Assembly (NCBI GenBank): GCA_964448015.1
Contig: CAYUUV010000002.1
Location: forward strand, 1-45,324
Length of the DNA stretch: 45,324 bases
Direction of reading: 5' to 3'
From: JACKGS01 sp964448015
GTDB taxonomy: Bacteria; Patescibacteriota; Saccharimonadia; Saccharimonadales; UBA7683
Below the pieces are notes generated by a model, which saw nothing but the letters and a program-made list of their open reading frames with translations, searched no databases and was not told the origin of the DNA. Made by a program: the position numbers and the translations under genes. Positions 17,659 to 25,129 of this stretch are shown piece by piece. The first letter of the stretch is position 1, and every line of letters begins with the position of its first letter.

Positions 17659-18236
17659 TGAGGACTGTAAAAATAATTGGCATCGTTGGCGCAGTCCTGG
17701 TACTGCTAGGTATTCTTGCAATCGTCACTTTACCCAAATCAAAGAATTTCTTTAGTGATCGTGCCACTGCTGATAACACAAAAGTGCATTTTGAAACAAC
17801 CGTCCGTGATATAAAGAATTTTACAAAGCCGACCTCATTTACCCCAGAATATGATTTCACGCGCACTTCAGGTGCTGTATGGGATTCTCGTGCCCAAATT
17901 ACTGCCAGTTTGAGTAGTTCATACGACACAGAGCCAGATCTTGTAGTGGATGAAGTCATACACTATCTACGGCAACTAGAGGGCTATGCTTCAAAACAGA
18001 ACTGGGATATAACCTATGAATTTAATAACGAAGAATACTCATCAGTTGAAGAATTTACTATTGATTCAAGTCATATTCAAGCTATCGTGACAAATTGTAA
18101 AAATACCGATCGTTTTGCGTTCATAAGTACGATAGTCAATATCTCAGAATCATCGTATGAAGTCGATATGAGGTTTACCTATACCCCAGAAGATTCAGAT
18201 AAACGTGGTATTTTTTGGTGTACTATGGAATCCTGA
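17658..18236 (+). CDS. Single-pass membrane protein coupled to pilB, unknown
   Basis: The 192-residue product has an N-terminal membrane helix (about 5-24) followed by an extracytoplasmic domain of mixed alpha/beta composition with two Cys (about 153 and 188). Start ATG 17658 uses the last base of the pilB stop, so translation is coupled to the ATPase. No lipobox or type III pilin cleavage site (G-F-x-x-x-E) is seen, so it does not look like a classical pilin. Coupling suggests a pilus-related or surface function, which is inference. The central part has an Asp/Ser/Thr-rich region. Confidence 0.65.
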   Translation: MRTVKIIGIVGAVLVLLGILAIVTLPKSKNFFSDRATADNTKVHFETTVRDIKNFTKPTSFTPEYDFTRTSGAVWDSRAQITASLSSSYDTEPDLVVDEVIHYLRQLEGYASKQNWDITYEFNNEEYSSVEEFTIDSSHIQAIVTNCKNTDRFAFISTIVNISESSYEVDMRFTYTPEDSDKRGIFWCTMES

Positions 18237-18244
18237 GAGGCTTA

Positions 18245-19204
18245 TCAATGAATTTTTGCAGCAATAGCGTCAGTTAACCCGTCGGTGAAGATTGANNNNN
18301 NNNNNNNNNNNNNNNNNNNNNNNNNNNNNNNNNNNNNNNNNNNNNNNNNNNNNNNNNNNNNNNNNNNNNNNNNNNNNNNNNNNNNNNNNNNNNNNATATC
18401 GGGAGTCAGGAGGCCGGGCTGCGAGACACCAATAAACACGTCGGCATCTTTGACGGCATCAGCAAGCTTTCCGGGTTGTACATCATGAGCAAATTCAAGC
18501 AGCATCTTCTTTTCATCATTTAAGTTATCACGTGAGGTTTCAATAATTCCTTTACTGTCCACGGCTATAATTTGTGGCTGAGCGTATTTATAGAGTAATT
18601 TGGCAACAGCAACACCAGCTGCACCAGCACCTACCAATACAATTTTGCAGTCAGCAAGATTTTTATTCACCACCTTCATGGCATTGATGAGCCCCGCCAA
18701 AACGACCACAGCCGTTCCGTGCTGATCATCATGCATGATTGGAATATCGAGTTCGTTCTTCAAGCGTTCTTCTACTTCAAAACAAATTGGTGCCGCAATA
18801 TCTTCCAGGTTGATTGCCCCAAAACTTGGTGCAATGGCTTTGACGGCTGCCACAATTTCATCGGGGGTGTGCACGTCTAAAACAATTGGCACAGCGTCAA
18901 TATCAGCAAACTGCTTGAAGAGCATACTTTTACCTTCCATGACCGGCAGTGCCCCTAGGGGGCCAATATTACCCAGTCCTAAAACAGCTGTACCATCAGA
19001 AATAACCGCAACACAATTATTCAACCAGGTGTATTCACGAGCTTCAGCGGGATGTTCGGCAACATAACTGCTGACAGCTCCCACTCCCGGAGTATAATAT
19101 AATTTCAGTTTTTCAGGTTCATTAAGCTGGTCCTTCAGACTAACTGCAATTTTACCGCGTAATTTTTTATGAATTTCTAATGCTTGTTGTTTGACCTCAT
19201 CCAT
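18245..19204 (-). CDS. Malic enzyme (NAD(P)-dependent, short form), broken by an assembly gap
   Basis: It decarboxylates malate to pyruvate with reduction of NAD(P). The visible part has YYTPGVGAVS (about 36-45, catalytic Tyr), the EGKSMLFKQFADIDAVPI block (about 89-106, catalytic Lys), metal ligands in NLEDIAAP and HDDQHGTA (about 131-165), and the dinucleotide fold VGAGAAGVA (about 190-198). After VSQPGLLTPD the sequence enters 100 N, then resumes at SIFTDGLTDAIAAKIH, the normal C-terminus. Family members carry roughly 80-100 residues between these points, so the real gap should be nearer 270 nt than 100, and the apparent in-frame continuity is chance. The start ATG lacks a strong ribosome site. 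Confidence 0.9.
   Translation of the reverse strand: MDEVKQQALEIHKKLRGKIAVSLKDQLNEPEKLKLYYTPGVGAVSSYVAEHPAEAREYTWLNNCVAVISDGTAVLGLGNIGPLGALPVMEGKSMLFKQFADIDAVPIVLDVHTPDEIVAAVKAIAPSFGAINLEDIAAPICFEVEERLKNELDIPIMHDDQHGTAVVVLAGLINAMKVVNKNLADCKIVLVGAGAAGVAVAKLLYKYAQPQIIAVDSKGIIETSRDNLNDEKKMLLEFAHDVQPGKLADAVKDADVFIGVSQPGLLTPDXXXXXXXXXXXXXXXXXXXXXXXXXXXXXXXXXXSIFTDGLTDAIAAKIH
18296..18395. other. Assembly gap (100 N)
   Basis: Exactly 100 undefined bases, a conventional scaffold-gap length. It removes the C-terminal third of the malic enzyme NAD domain. True length is unknown. Confidence 0.98.
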
Positions 19205-19250
19205 ACTTTAATAGTAAAGAGATAATCGGAATAAGTAAACAAGGAGGAAT

Positions 19251-19490
19251 ATGTCGGAACTATATCTAACGCCGGGAATGGATGCCTTTAGTTTTGCACT
19301 TCGCGACAAGGTTTTGGGGCAGCAAGAACCTGATATAGAAGTTGCAGCAGATGATTCTTCACTGCGATACACCGCACAAGACCCAGGCTGTATAGATCAT
19401 GACTTGCCGCTGGCACCAGGTGAAGTTGCGCGAACTATACTGCCCGCTGGCGCAGTTATAGATTTGGCTACCGGTAGAATTAGAAACTAA
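19251..19490 (+). CDS. Small soluble protein, unknown
   Basis: The 79-residue product is acidic and Ala/Asp-rich, with no membrane helix; it includes PGCIDHDLPLAPGEVARTILPAGAVIDL. I do not recognise the family. The start has one of the best ribosome sites in the window (AAGGAGG, 6 nt before ATG), which makes it a likely real gene despite its size. It is divergent from the malic enzyme and about 80 nt before rplS, which has its own promoter. Confidence 0.6.
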   Translation: MSELYLTPGMDAFSFALRDKVLGQQEPDIEVAADDSSLRYTAQDPGCIDHDLPLAPGEVARTILPAGAVIDLATGRIRN

Positions 19491-19518
19491 AACTCCACTT
19501 GTAGTTTTTCAACAGATG

Positions 19519-19527
19519 TGGTACACT
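19519..19527 (+). promoter_or_regulatory. rplS: Extended -10 promoter of rplS
   Basis: TGGTACACT at 19519-19527. The transcript would have a leader of about 40 nt containing the palindrome TGCAATTGCA and an AAGGTAG-like ribosome site, unlike the leaderless genes around it. Confidence 0.5.
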
Positions 19528-19573
19528 GTATGCAATTGCAAAAAATGTAAGAATAAGGTAGAGTGGTTTAGTT

Positions 19574-19999
19574 ATGCACGCACTAATCAAACAAGTTGAA
19601 TCTCAGTTTCTCAAAAAACAAGTGGTAGATGTTCGTAGTGGCGACACTGTTAAGGTTCACCAACGTATTAAAGAAGGCAACAAAGAGCGCGTTCAGGTGT
19701 TTGAAGGCCTGGTTATTCGCACTGATCGAAAAGATAGCCTCACAAGCACTATTACGGTTCGTCGAATTGCAAGTGGTGTCGGTGTTGAAAAGAGCTTCCT
19801 ACTCCACAGCCCACTCGTTGAGAAGGTAGAAGTTGTCAAACGAAGCAAGGTTCGACGCAAATACCTTACCTACATGCGTGAACGAAGTGGTAAAAGCGCC
19901 CGACTCGCAGCCGTCGACTTTGACAAAAAAGCAGTTAATGAAATCGCTGCTGATGAACCAGTTGTTGAAACTGCAGTCGAAGCACAACCTACAGAATAG
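19574..19999 (+). CDS. rplS: 50S ribosomal protein L19
   Basis: L19 sits at the 30S-50S interface. The 141 residues include the family core: an N-terminal helix, VRSGDTVKVHQRIKEGNKERVQVFEGLVI (about 21-49, split by turns), and TVRRIASGVGVEKSFLLHSPLVEKVEVVKRSKVRRKYLTYMR (about 62-103). A C-terminal Ala/Glu/Val-rich tail of about 30 residues exceeds the typical 115-residue bacterial protein. It is alone, not in the usual rpsP-rimM-trmD-rplS operon. Confidence 0.96.
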   Translation: MHALIKQVESQFLKKQVVDVRSGDTVKVHQRIKEGNKERVQVFEGLVIRTDRKDSLTSTITVRRIASGVGVEKSFLLHSPLVEKVEVVKRSKVRRKYLTYMRERSGKSARLAAVDFDKKAVNEIAADEPVVETAVEAQPTE

Positions 20000-20092
20000 A
20001 TCATTGTACGTATTTAGTATTATAGATACAGACACAGATCAAGTCATAGTGCTTACAACTTAATTTCGGAATTCAAACAATAAAGCTATAAT

Positions 20093-20126
20093 CAGCAATC
20101 GATACATCTATGTATGTCGATTGCTG
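20093..20126 (+). terminator. Hairpin downstream of rplS
   Basis: CAGCAATCGA (20093-20102) and TCGATTGCTG (20117-20126) form a perfect 10-bp stem. No T run follows, so it may be a transcript-stabilising or protein-bound structure rather than a strict intrinsic terminator. It lies 93 nt after the rplS stop, just before the next promoter. Confidence 0.5.
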
Positions 20127-20149
20127 GTTGTGCTATCGGCGTGTTAAAG

Positions 20150-20155
20150 TATAGT
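20150..20155 (+). promoter_or_regulatory. -10 box of the 20162 gene, leaderless
   Basis: TATAGT ends 6 nt before ATG 20162. No Shine-Dalgarno is present. Confidence 0.5.
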
Positions 20156-20161
20156 TGACAT

Positions 20162-20719
20162 ATGGACCATAAACCAACAGAATTAGTCACAAAAAAACCG
20201 TCCACAAAAGTAGTGGTGATTATGATAGTACTGATGCTCATTGTTGTGATTTCAGTACTCTTTGTTGTGTTCATGTTAATGTTCGCCACGAAATTACGTT
20301 CAAGTGATGAAGAGACATTTCGTTCCTATGTTAGCAATTCTATAGTTGGATCGGTTGATCCAACTCCGGTTGTAATTAGTAACACCCTTAAAAATAGTAT
20401 TACGTACCAGAACGACGTTGCGTTTATACGTAACATTACGAATGAGTACACTGATATTCAGGTAAAGACGTACCAGCCTTGTCAAGTAATTAAAAATATT
20501 ATGTGGTACGATGTAGCTAGTAGAGCACGATACTGTAGTGTCAGTATCTGTGATGCAAATCAATCAGACTGTATATATGTATATGGATACATGGGGAACC
20601 AACGTTCCCGTGGGCGTAGTAGTCGACGTGTGCTAGAACATCTAGAAATATTTGTTACTAAAGCGAATGCTGACCTGAAGCATGCGGAATTGCAGAAAGC
20701 AGTAAAGCTGAATCGATAG
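20162..20719 (+). CDS. Single-pass membrane protein, unknown
   Basis: The 185-residue product has a Lys/Thr-rich cytosolic N-terminus and one strongly hydrophobic helix (about 20-43, rich in Val/Met/Leu). An outer domain follows with four Cys (in QPCQ, RYCSVSICDANQSDC), likely disulfide-linked, and a basic RSRGRSSRR segment. The layout resembles the gene coupled to pilB at 17658, but I cannot align them. Function is unknown. Confidence 0.65.
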   Translation: MDHKPTELVTKKPSTKVVVIMIVLMLIVVISVLFVVFMLMFATKLRSSDEETFRSYVSNSIVGSVDPTPVVISNTLKNSITYQNDVAFIRNITNEYTDIQVKTYQPCQVIKNIMWYDVASRARYCSVSICDANQSDCIYVYGYMGNQRSRGRSSRRVLEHLEIFVTKANADLKHAELQKAVKLNR

Positions 20720-20760
20720 TCTATGGCATTCTGAACAAATCTAGATTGTCATAACTTTGT

Positions 20761-20766
20761 TACACT
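20761..20766 (+). promoter_or_regulatory. rnhB: -10 box of rnhB, leaderless
   Basis: TACACT ends 6 nt before ATG 20773, with no ribosome site between. Confidence 0.5.
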
Positions 20767-20772
20767 AAAACT

Positions 20773-21339
20773 ATGATTATTGGAATCGATGAAGTTGGTC
20801 GCGGTTGCTGGGCCGGCCCGCTGGTAGCGGCAGCGGTGGGGTTGGAGGAGGCTCATGGAATAGTTGGTCTCGATGATTCTAAGAAATTGAGTGCTCTAAA
20901 GCGACGACGACTTGTGGCTGAAATCAGACTGACAACCACTGCCATTGGCATAGGGTGGGTGTGGCCTGCCGAGATAAATACCATGGGCTTAACAAAATCG
21001 GTGCAACTAGCAATGCAGCGTGCCATTGATCAGATTGCGCTAGTTGATCAACAGATTATCATTGACGGACACATAAACTATTTAGCGCACATTCCAAATA
21101 CGACACCTATTGTTAAAGCGGATGGCACAATTCCGGCAGTTTCTGCCGCTTCGATTATTGCGAAGGTTGCACGAGATCTGTATATGCAACAAATAGCCGC
21201 GAAGTATCATCACTACGGTTTTGAAAAACATGTTGGCTACGGCACCAAAGTACACAGAGATGCTTTGGCACGGTACGGCATAACGCCAATCCATCGAATA
21301 AACTACAAACCAATAAGAAAGCTGTTGGGTACGAGCTAA
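20773..21339 (+). CDS. rnhB: Ribonuclease HII
   Basis: RNase HII removes ribonucleotides from DNA and degrades RNA in hybrids. The 188-residue protein starts MIIGIDEVGRGCWAGPLVAAAV, containing the D-E-x-G-R-G motif with the first two catalytic acids (Asp6, Glu7). The third acid is in IIIDGHINYL (about Asp98), and the ADGTIPAVSAASIIAKVARD block (about 115-134) supplies the fourth. GYGTKVHRDAL and the HRINYKPI end are as expected. It overlaps yraN by 1 nt (TAATG), the common rnhB-yraN pairing. Confidence 0.96.
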   Translation: MIIGIDEVGRGCWAGPLVAAAVGLEEAHGIVGLDDSKKLSALKRRRLVAEIRLTTTAIGIGWVWPAEINTMGLTKSVQLAMQRAIDQIALVDQQIIIDGHINYLAHIPNTTPIVKADGTIPAVSAASIIAKVARDLYMQQIAAKYHHYGFEKHVGYGTKVHRDALARYGITPIHRINYKPIRKLLGTS

Positions 21340-21683
21340 TGCCAACTAACTATTCAACAGGTCACGAAGCGGAAAAGCGGGCTGCAGAATATTTACAGAC
21401 GCAAGGATATGAGATAGTTGCACTCAATTGGAAGACGCCAGTCTGTGAAGTTGATATCATAGCAAAAAAGCAACATGTACATTATTTTATAGAAGTGAAG
21501 TACCGACAAAACAATAGTCAAGGTACTGGCCTCGATTACATTACCCCAAAAAAACTGAAACAGATGAATTTTGCCGCTCAGTGCTGGGTTCAAGAAAACA
21601 AATATCATGGCGACTACGAACTCAGCGCCATTGAAATGTCCACCGATTTCAAAATCACTGACTTCATCGAACAACTCACCTAA
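21339..21683 (+). CDS. YraN/UPF0102 family endonuclease-fold protein
   Basis: The 114-residue protein has the family N-terminus (TGHEAEKRAAEYLQTQGYEIVALNWK) and the nuclease-fold core CEVDIIAKKQHVHYFIEVKYR (about 46-66), whose E-x-D...E-V-K residues match the restriction-endonuclease-like (Holliday junction resolvase-like) active site. The cellular role of UPF0102 is not settled. It is coupled to rnhB. Confidence 0.92.
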   Translation: MPTNYSTGHEAEKRAAEYLQTQGYEIVALNWKTPVCEVDIIAKKQHVHYFIEVKYRQNNSQGTGLDYITPKKLKQMNFAAQCWVQENKYHGDYELSAIEMSTDFKITDFIEQLT

Positions 21684-21687
21684 TGAG

Positions 21688-21705
21688 GTTTCAGGCTACT
21701 GAAAC
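21688..21705 (+). terminator. Short hairpin after yraN
   Basis: GTTTCAG and CTGAAAC form a perfect 7-bp stem with a 4-nt loop 5 nt after the yraN stop. No T tract follows, so function as a terminator is uncertain. The remainder of 21706-21836 shows no gene. Confidence 0.35.
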
Positions 21706-21836
21706 ATGATTCCAGCACCGGCTGACATCCTGACATGCACTAGAATGCTAATTATCCGAACTCACCACCAAAATCTATAACAGTACAGCAAGCCTAGTTC
21801 CGAGACCCTCTTTCTATGTCGTAACTATCGTTTCAA

Positions 21837-24362
21837 CTATACTTTTGTCAAATAGTCTTTGATCTTTTGTTCGTCGCGGGCCCGCCAGGCGAGGCGCGCT
21901 TCGATTTCTTTTATGCCAATTTTAATTGTTCGGGCAAGAGATGGGTTGTTGAGCATGGGTGTGAAGAATGTTTGATATTCTGCAAGCCATGCTTCGGTAT
22001 TCATGAAGTTGGCGGCATAACGCGGGAAGTAGTCGTATGATTTTGAGGCGGCAAAGGCGTCCATGATCCAGTCCCAGTTTTCTGTAAACCACTGCCAGGT
22101 GATCTCGCGGGTATATTTATTGCGCAGCAGATATGCAAACCATCTGATTAAATCTTGCGGACGTACGTGATCTTTGTTTTTGAGTAGACCAAGTAGTTTT
22201 TGGCCGACGGCAACATCTCTGGTGCTCGTCAGGGCGCCACAAAGATCATCCCGCAGGTCGGGGGAGACAGTAGTTTTATGAAGGTCGATCAGTGTATCAA
22301 TTACACTGCTATCACCAAAACGCACAACTGCAGAAATCAGTAGGCCTCTAAATTCGGCATCAAGCTCTTCTGGTTTAGCAGCGTTGTATCGCCGCAAGGC
22401 CTCTGCGATGACAGACTGATTTTCAGACGCAAGTGCCAGGCCAGCCATAGTACGGCGTAGCTGAATAGTGTTTGAATCATCACCATCACGAGGCTCCCAG
22501 CCAAGAGCCCGATGCTGTTTTTCAATTAATTGATAGGTGAAATCTTTAAGCTTCTGTTCAGTTGTAGCATCACCTTCAGTCAGGACGCGGGCATGACCAA
22601 GAATGCTCGTCATTAAGCTCCAGACGTTATCTCGTGGCTCATCAGCGCAATCGGCAATGAGCGCAAGACCAGTTACCAGCGAATCTTCACCGGCCCTGGC
22701 TAGTAAAATAAGATCGTTGAGCGTATTGATTCTTCCAGAGGTTTCAATAGAGCGATTTTTAAGAGCTTCTTGCAGGGCTTTTTTTTGCTCCGCATCTTCA
22801 TAATCAACTACAAAGTGACCACTGCCGCTTAGATTAAACAAGGTTGTTACATCAGATTTTGCCTGTGTGGTCGCAGATTGTTTCTGTAATAAATCAATAT
22901 CGAGTTCACTATTGGCGAGTAATGGAATTTGCCAGGTTCGCGTGTCACTACCATCACCGTCTAAGAGCAGGCGTTTTTGCATCATTTGAATCGCCGTGCC
23001 GCGTTGTGAAACTTGTAAACGCGGCAGACCGGATTGTTCTAGCCAGCTGTTCATAATTTTTCCAATAGGCTTACCAGAAGAAGCTTCAAGCTCAGTCCAC
23101 AAATCGTCTCGTTTTGTATTGCCGTAGGCGTGTTTTCCAAAATAAGATTTTAGTCCGGCGCGAAAGGCTGTTTCACCAATGTATTCCCGCATCATTTTGA
23201 GTAGCCGACCACCTTTGGCATAGACAATCGCACCATCAAACAGTGTGCTAATTTCAGCCGGGTCATTGACGTCAATACGAACCGGTTGTACCTCTGAAAA
23301 TACATCACGGTTACTGGCGACAACAACGTCGGCTGCGGTGTAATCTTCCCAGGCCTGCCACTCAGGGTGCAGTGCGTCAACGGCAATATATTCCATGAGA
23401 CTGGCAAAACTTTCGTTCAGCCAGAGGTCGTCCCACCACTGCATCGTCACCAAGTTACCAAACCACTGATGGCTGAGTTCATGGGCAATCACTATAGAAA
23501 TATACTGCTCTGAACTAATAGAGCGATTTTCTGGATCGGCAAGCAGCGCACTTTCGCGGTACGTTACCAAGCCCCAGTTTTCCATGGCGGCAGCGTCAAA
23601 ATCAGGTAACGCAACTTGGTCACATTTTGCAAGCGGGTAGGGCGTGGCAAAGTATTCGTTAAAGAACTCGATGGTTTTCACGGCTTCAGTGAGGGAGTAG
23701 TCAAGGTGATTAGTGGGCTGAGCACGGCTCGCCCAGCTTCTGACTGTCACCCCGTCTTTGGTGATTGCTTCTTTGTGGTGCATGTCACCGGTTACAAATG
23801 CAAGCAGGTAGGTGCTCATTTTTGGGGTAGTTTCAAAAGTGGTAATACACTGCTGATTTTTGGTAGACTGATGTTTAATGGGGGTGTTCGACAATACTAC
23901 TTCACCAGCGTTAGTCGTCAGTGTTAAATCAAACCTCGCTTTTGCAGCTGGCTCGTCAATACAGGGGAAGACCTCGCGCGCGTGATGGCTTTCAAACTGC
24001 GTGGCAATTAACCACTTTTTTGTTCCTTCATGTTCAAAATAACAGGGGTATATACCGGACATATCATCAGTAATATCACCCGAGAATGCAACAGTGACAA
24101 ATGTTTCGCCAGCAGCAACTTCCTGGTCGGCAATCAGGGTTAATTGGTCGTATTCTTCGTTGAGGCGGCATTCGACGCCGTTCGAATTAATAGAAGCGGC
24201 AGCTATTTCGAGACCCTTGGCATGCAGATCGAGGCTGTTGGTTGCTTGTTGTAATGTTCCACGAATCGTAACGGTGCCGGTAAATTTCAGCTCGCTACTA
24301 TCAATAACCAGGGCAATGTTGTAGTGGTCGGGGGTAAACTGGTCTATAAGCTGTTGAATCAT
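21837..24362 (-). CDS. pepN: M1-family zinc aminopeptidase
   Basis: It removes N-terminal residues from peptides, feeding a host- or scavenging-dependent amino-acid supply. The 841-residue protein has an N-terminal beta domain, the exopeptidase motif variant A-A-M-E-N (about 258-262; usually G-A-M-E-N), the zinc site H-E-L-S-H-Q-W-F-G-N with the distal Glu in WLNESFASLMEY (about 290-325), and a large alpha-helical ERAP1-C-like C-terminus (about 520-841). There is no signal peptide, so it is cytoplasmic. The start ATG is preceded by TATACT with 7 nt spacing (leaderless). Confidence 0.93.
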   Translation of the reverse strand: MIQQLIDQFTPDHYNIALVIDSSELKFTGTVTIRGTLQQATNSLDLHAKGLEIAAASINSNGVECRLNEEYDQLTLIADQEVAAGETFVTVAFSGDITDDMSGIYPCYFEHEGTKKWLIATQFESHHAREVFPCIDEPAAKARFDLTLTTNAGEVVLSNTPIKHQSTKNQQCITTFETTPKMSTYLLAFVTGDMHHKEAITKDGVTVRSWASRAQPTNHLDYSLTEAVKTIEFFNEYFATPYPLAKCDQVALPDFDAAAMENWGLVTYRESALLADPENRSISSEQYISIVIAHELSHQWFGNLVTMQWWDDLWLNESFASLMEYIAVDALHPEWQAWEDYTAADVVVASNRDVFSEVQPVRIDVNDPAEISTLFDGAIVYAKGGRLLKMMREYIGETAFRAGLKSYFGKHAYGNTKRDDLWTELEASSGKPIGKIMNSWLEQSGLPRLQVSQRGTAIQMMQKRLLLDGDGSDTRTWQIPLLANSELDIDLLQKQSATTQAKSDVTTLFNLSGSGHFVVDYEDAEQKKALQEALKNRSIETSGRINTLNDLILLARAGEDSLVTGLALIADCADEPRDNVWSLMTSILGHARVLTEGDATTEQKLKDFTYQLIEKQHRALGWEPRDGDDSNTIQLRRTMAGLALASENQSVIAEALRRYNAAKPEELDAEFRGLLISAVVRFGDSSVIDTLIDLHKTTVSPDLRDDLCGALTSTRDVAVGQKLLGLLKNKDHVRPQDLIRWFAYLLRNKYTREITWQWFTENWDWIMDAFAASKSYDYFPRYAANFMNTEAWLAEYQTFFTPMLNNPSLARTIKIGIKEIEARLAWRARDEQKIKDYLTKV

Positions 24363-24369
24363 ACCGACC

Positions 24370-24375
24370 AGTATA
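24370..24375 (-). promoter_or_regulatory. -10 box of the aminopeptidase gene, leaderless
   Basis: On the minus strand TATACT ends 7 nt before ATG 24362. It lies 5 bp from the -35 box of the divergent gene, so the two polymerase sites overlap. Confidence 0.6.
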
Positions 24376-24380
24376 GACTA

Positions 24381-24410
24381 TTGACAACAAGCACAATTAT
24401 GTGATACAAT
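24381..24410 (+). promoter_or_regulatory. Sigma70-type promoter, leaderless start
   Basis: TTGACA (24381-24386), an 18-bp spacer and TACAAT (24405-24410), ending 8 nt before ATG 24419. It overlaps the face of the divergent aminopeptidase promoter. Confidence 0.75.
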
Positions 24411-24418
24411 TAAAAGAT

Positions 24419-25024
24419 ATGAATATACCCGAAAAAGGGCCGCTTCGCCTGCCTGATCGTGATTTAAATAGCACAAATCCTGAAGTGACAAAAAATATTG
24501 CCAGTGTTTGGATGCGGGCTTCAGTTTTCCAACGCACCGCTGCAGTGCGTACGACACAAGGCGTAACGAGCGAAACAAGTATTGATTTTGACCGCGGAGT
24601 GCAGGAATCTGAAATGTATCTGCTCGACGAACGAAATCGCCCAGTATACGTTGTTTTATTAAGTGAAGCCGACGATTCAAAAACCATACGTTTGCAGCAC
24701 AATACCTACAGCGGCCGTCTTGATGATAACTCATATGTTATGAACAGATATACCATGCAGTTGAATGCGGACGATGAGCTCGTGCACGGTTCGGTTCAAT
24801 CTTTATTTCTTCCAGATGATGCTCGCATGGGTATTGTTTGTGAAAATGACTTTATACCATGGGATGAGTACATACCACCAGCTGGTACGCCCAGTCAGTC
24901 AGAAGGCGAATGGAGCTGGGCTAATACGGTTGATTCATGCCAGCAGTTGACCGAATCGGCATTCGCTAATTTTCTAGAAGATTTTGAAGGCTTTCAGGCA
25001 CTTTTATACGAACGATTGCACTAA
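24419..25024 (+). CDS. Hypothetical soluble protein, 201 aa
   Basis: I do not recognise the family. The protein is acidic, with no membrane segment, and appears mostly beta with a C-terminal helix (SAFANFLEDFEGFQALLYERL). The frame opens at GTG 24401, but that codon lies in the promoter; ATG 24419 is the predicted leaderless start. It ends about 30 nt before a terminator-like hairpin. Confidence 0.7.
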   Translation: MNIPEKGPLRLPDRDLNSTNPEVTKNIASVWMRASVFQRTAAVRTTQGVTSETSIDFDRGVQESEMYLLDERNRPVYVVLLSEADDSKTIRLQHNTYSGRLDDNSYVMNRYTMQLNADDELVHGSVQSLFLPDDARMGIVCENDFIPWDEYIPPAGTPSQSEGEWSWANTVDSCQQLTESAFANFLEDFEGFQALLYERLH

Positions 25025-25037
25025 ATGCCTGAGACTG

Positions 25038-25046
25038 TGTTATACT
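25038..25046 (+). promoter_or_regulatory. nusA: Extended -10 promoter upstream of nusA
   Basis: TGTTATACT at 25038-25046. Transcription would start near 25053, immediately before the hairpin at 25055-25073, giving a leader of about 77 nt for nusA. Confidence 0.55.
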
Positions 25047-25054
25047 GTAATAAG

Positions 25055-25079
25055 TCCGGCCACAGTGGTCGGAATTTTT
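25055..25079 (+). terminator. nusA: Intrinsic terminator or nusA attenuator
   Basis: A stem of 8 bp (TCCGGCCA with TGGTCGGA, one G-U pair) with a 3-nt loop is followed by ATTTTT. It ends the upstream gene, but because a promoter lies between that gene and the hairpin it would also be the first structure made in the nusA transcript. Confidence 0.7.
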
Positions 25080-25129
25080 CATGATAGATACGTTTGTCAT
25101 TCGACATTTGAAATAAAGGAGAACACAAC

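Noticed and set aside
18285..18488. Plus-strand ORF through the first N gap
   Set aside because: Half of it is N and the rest is antisense to the malic enzyme.
24401..24418. GTG start for the 24419 gene
   Set aside because: The GTG lies upstream of the -10 box, so it would not be in the transcript.
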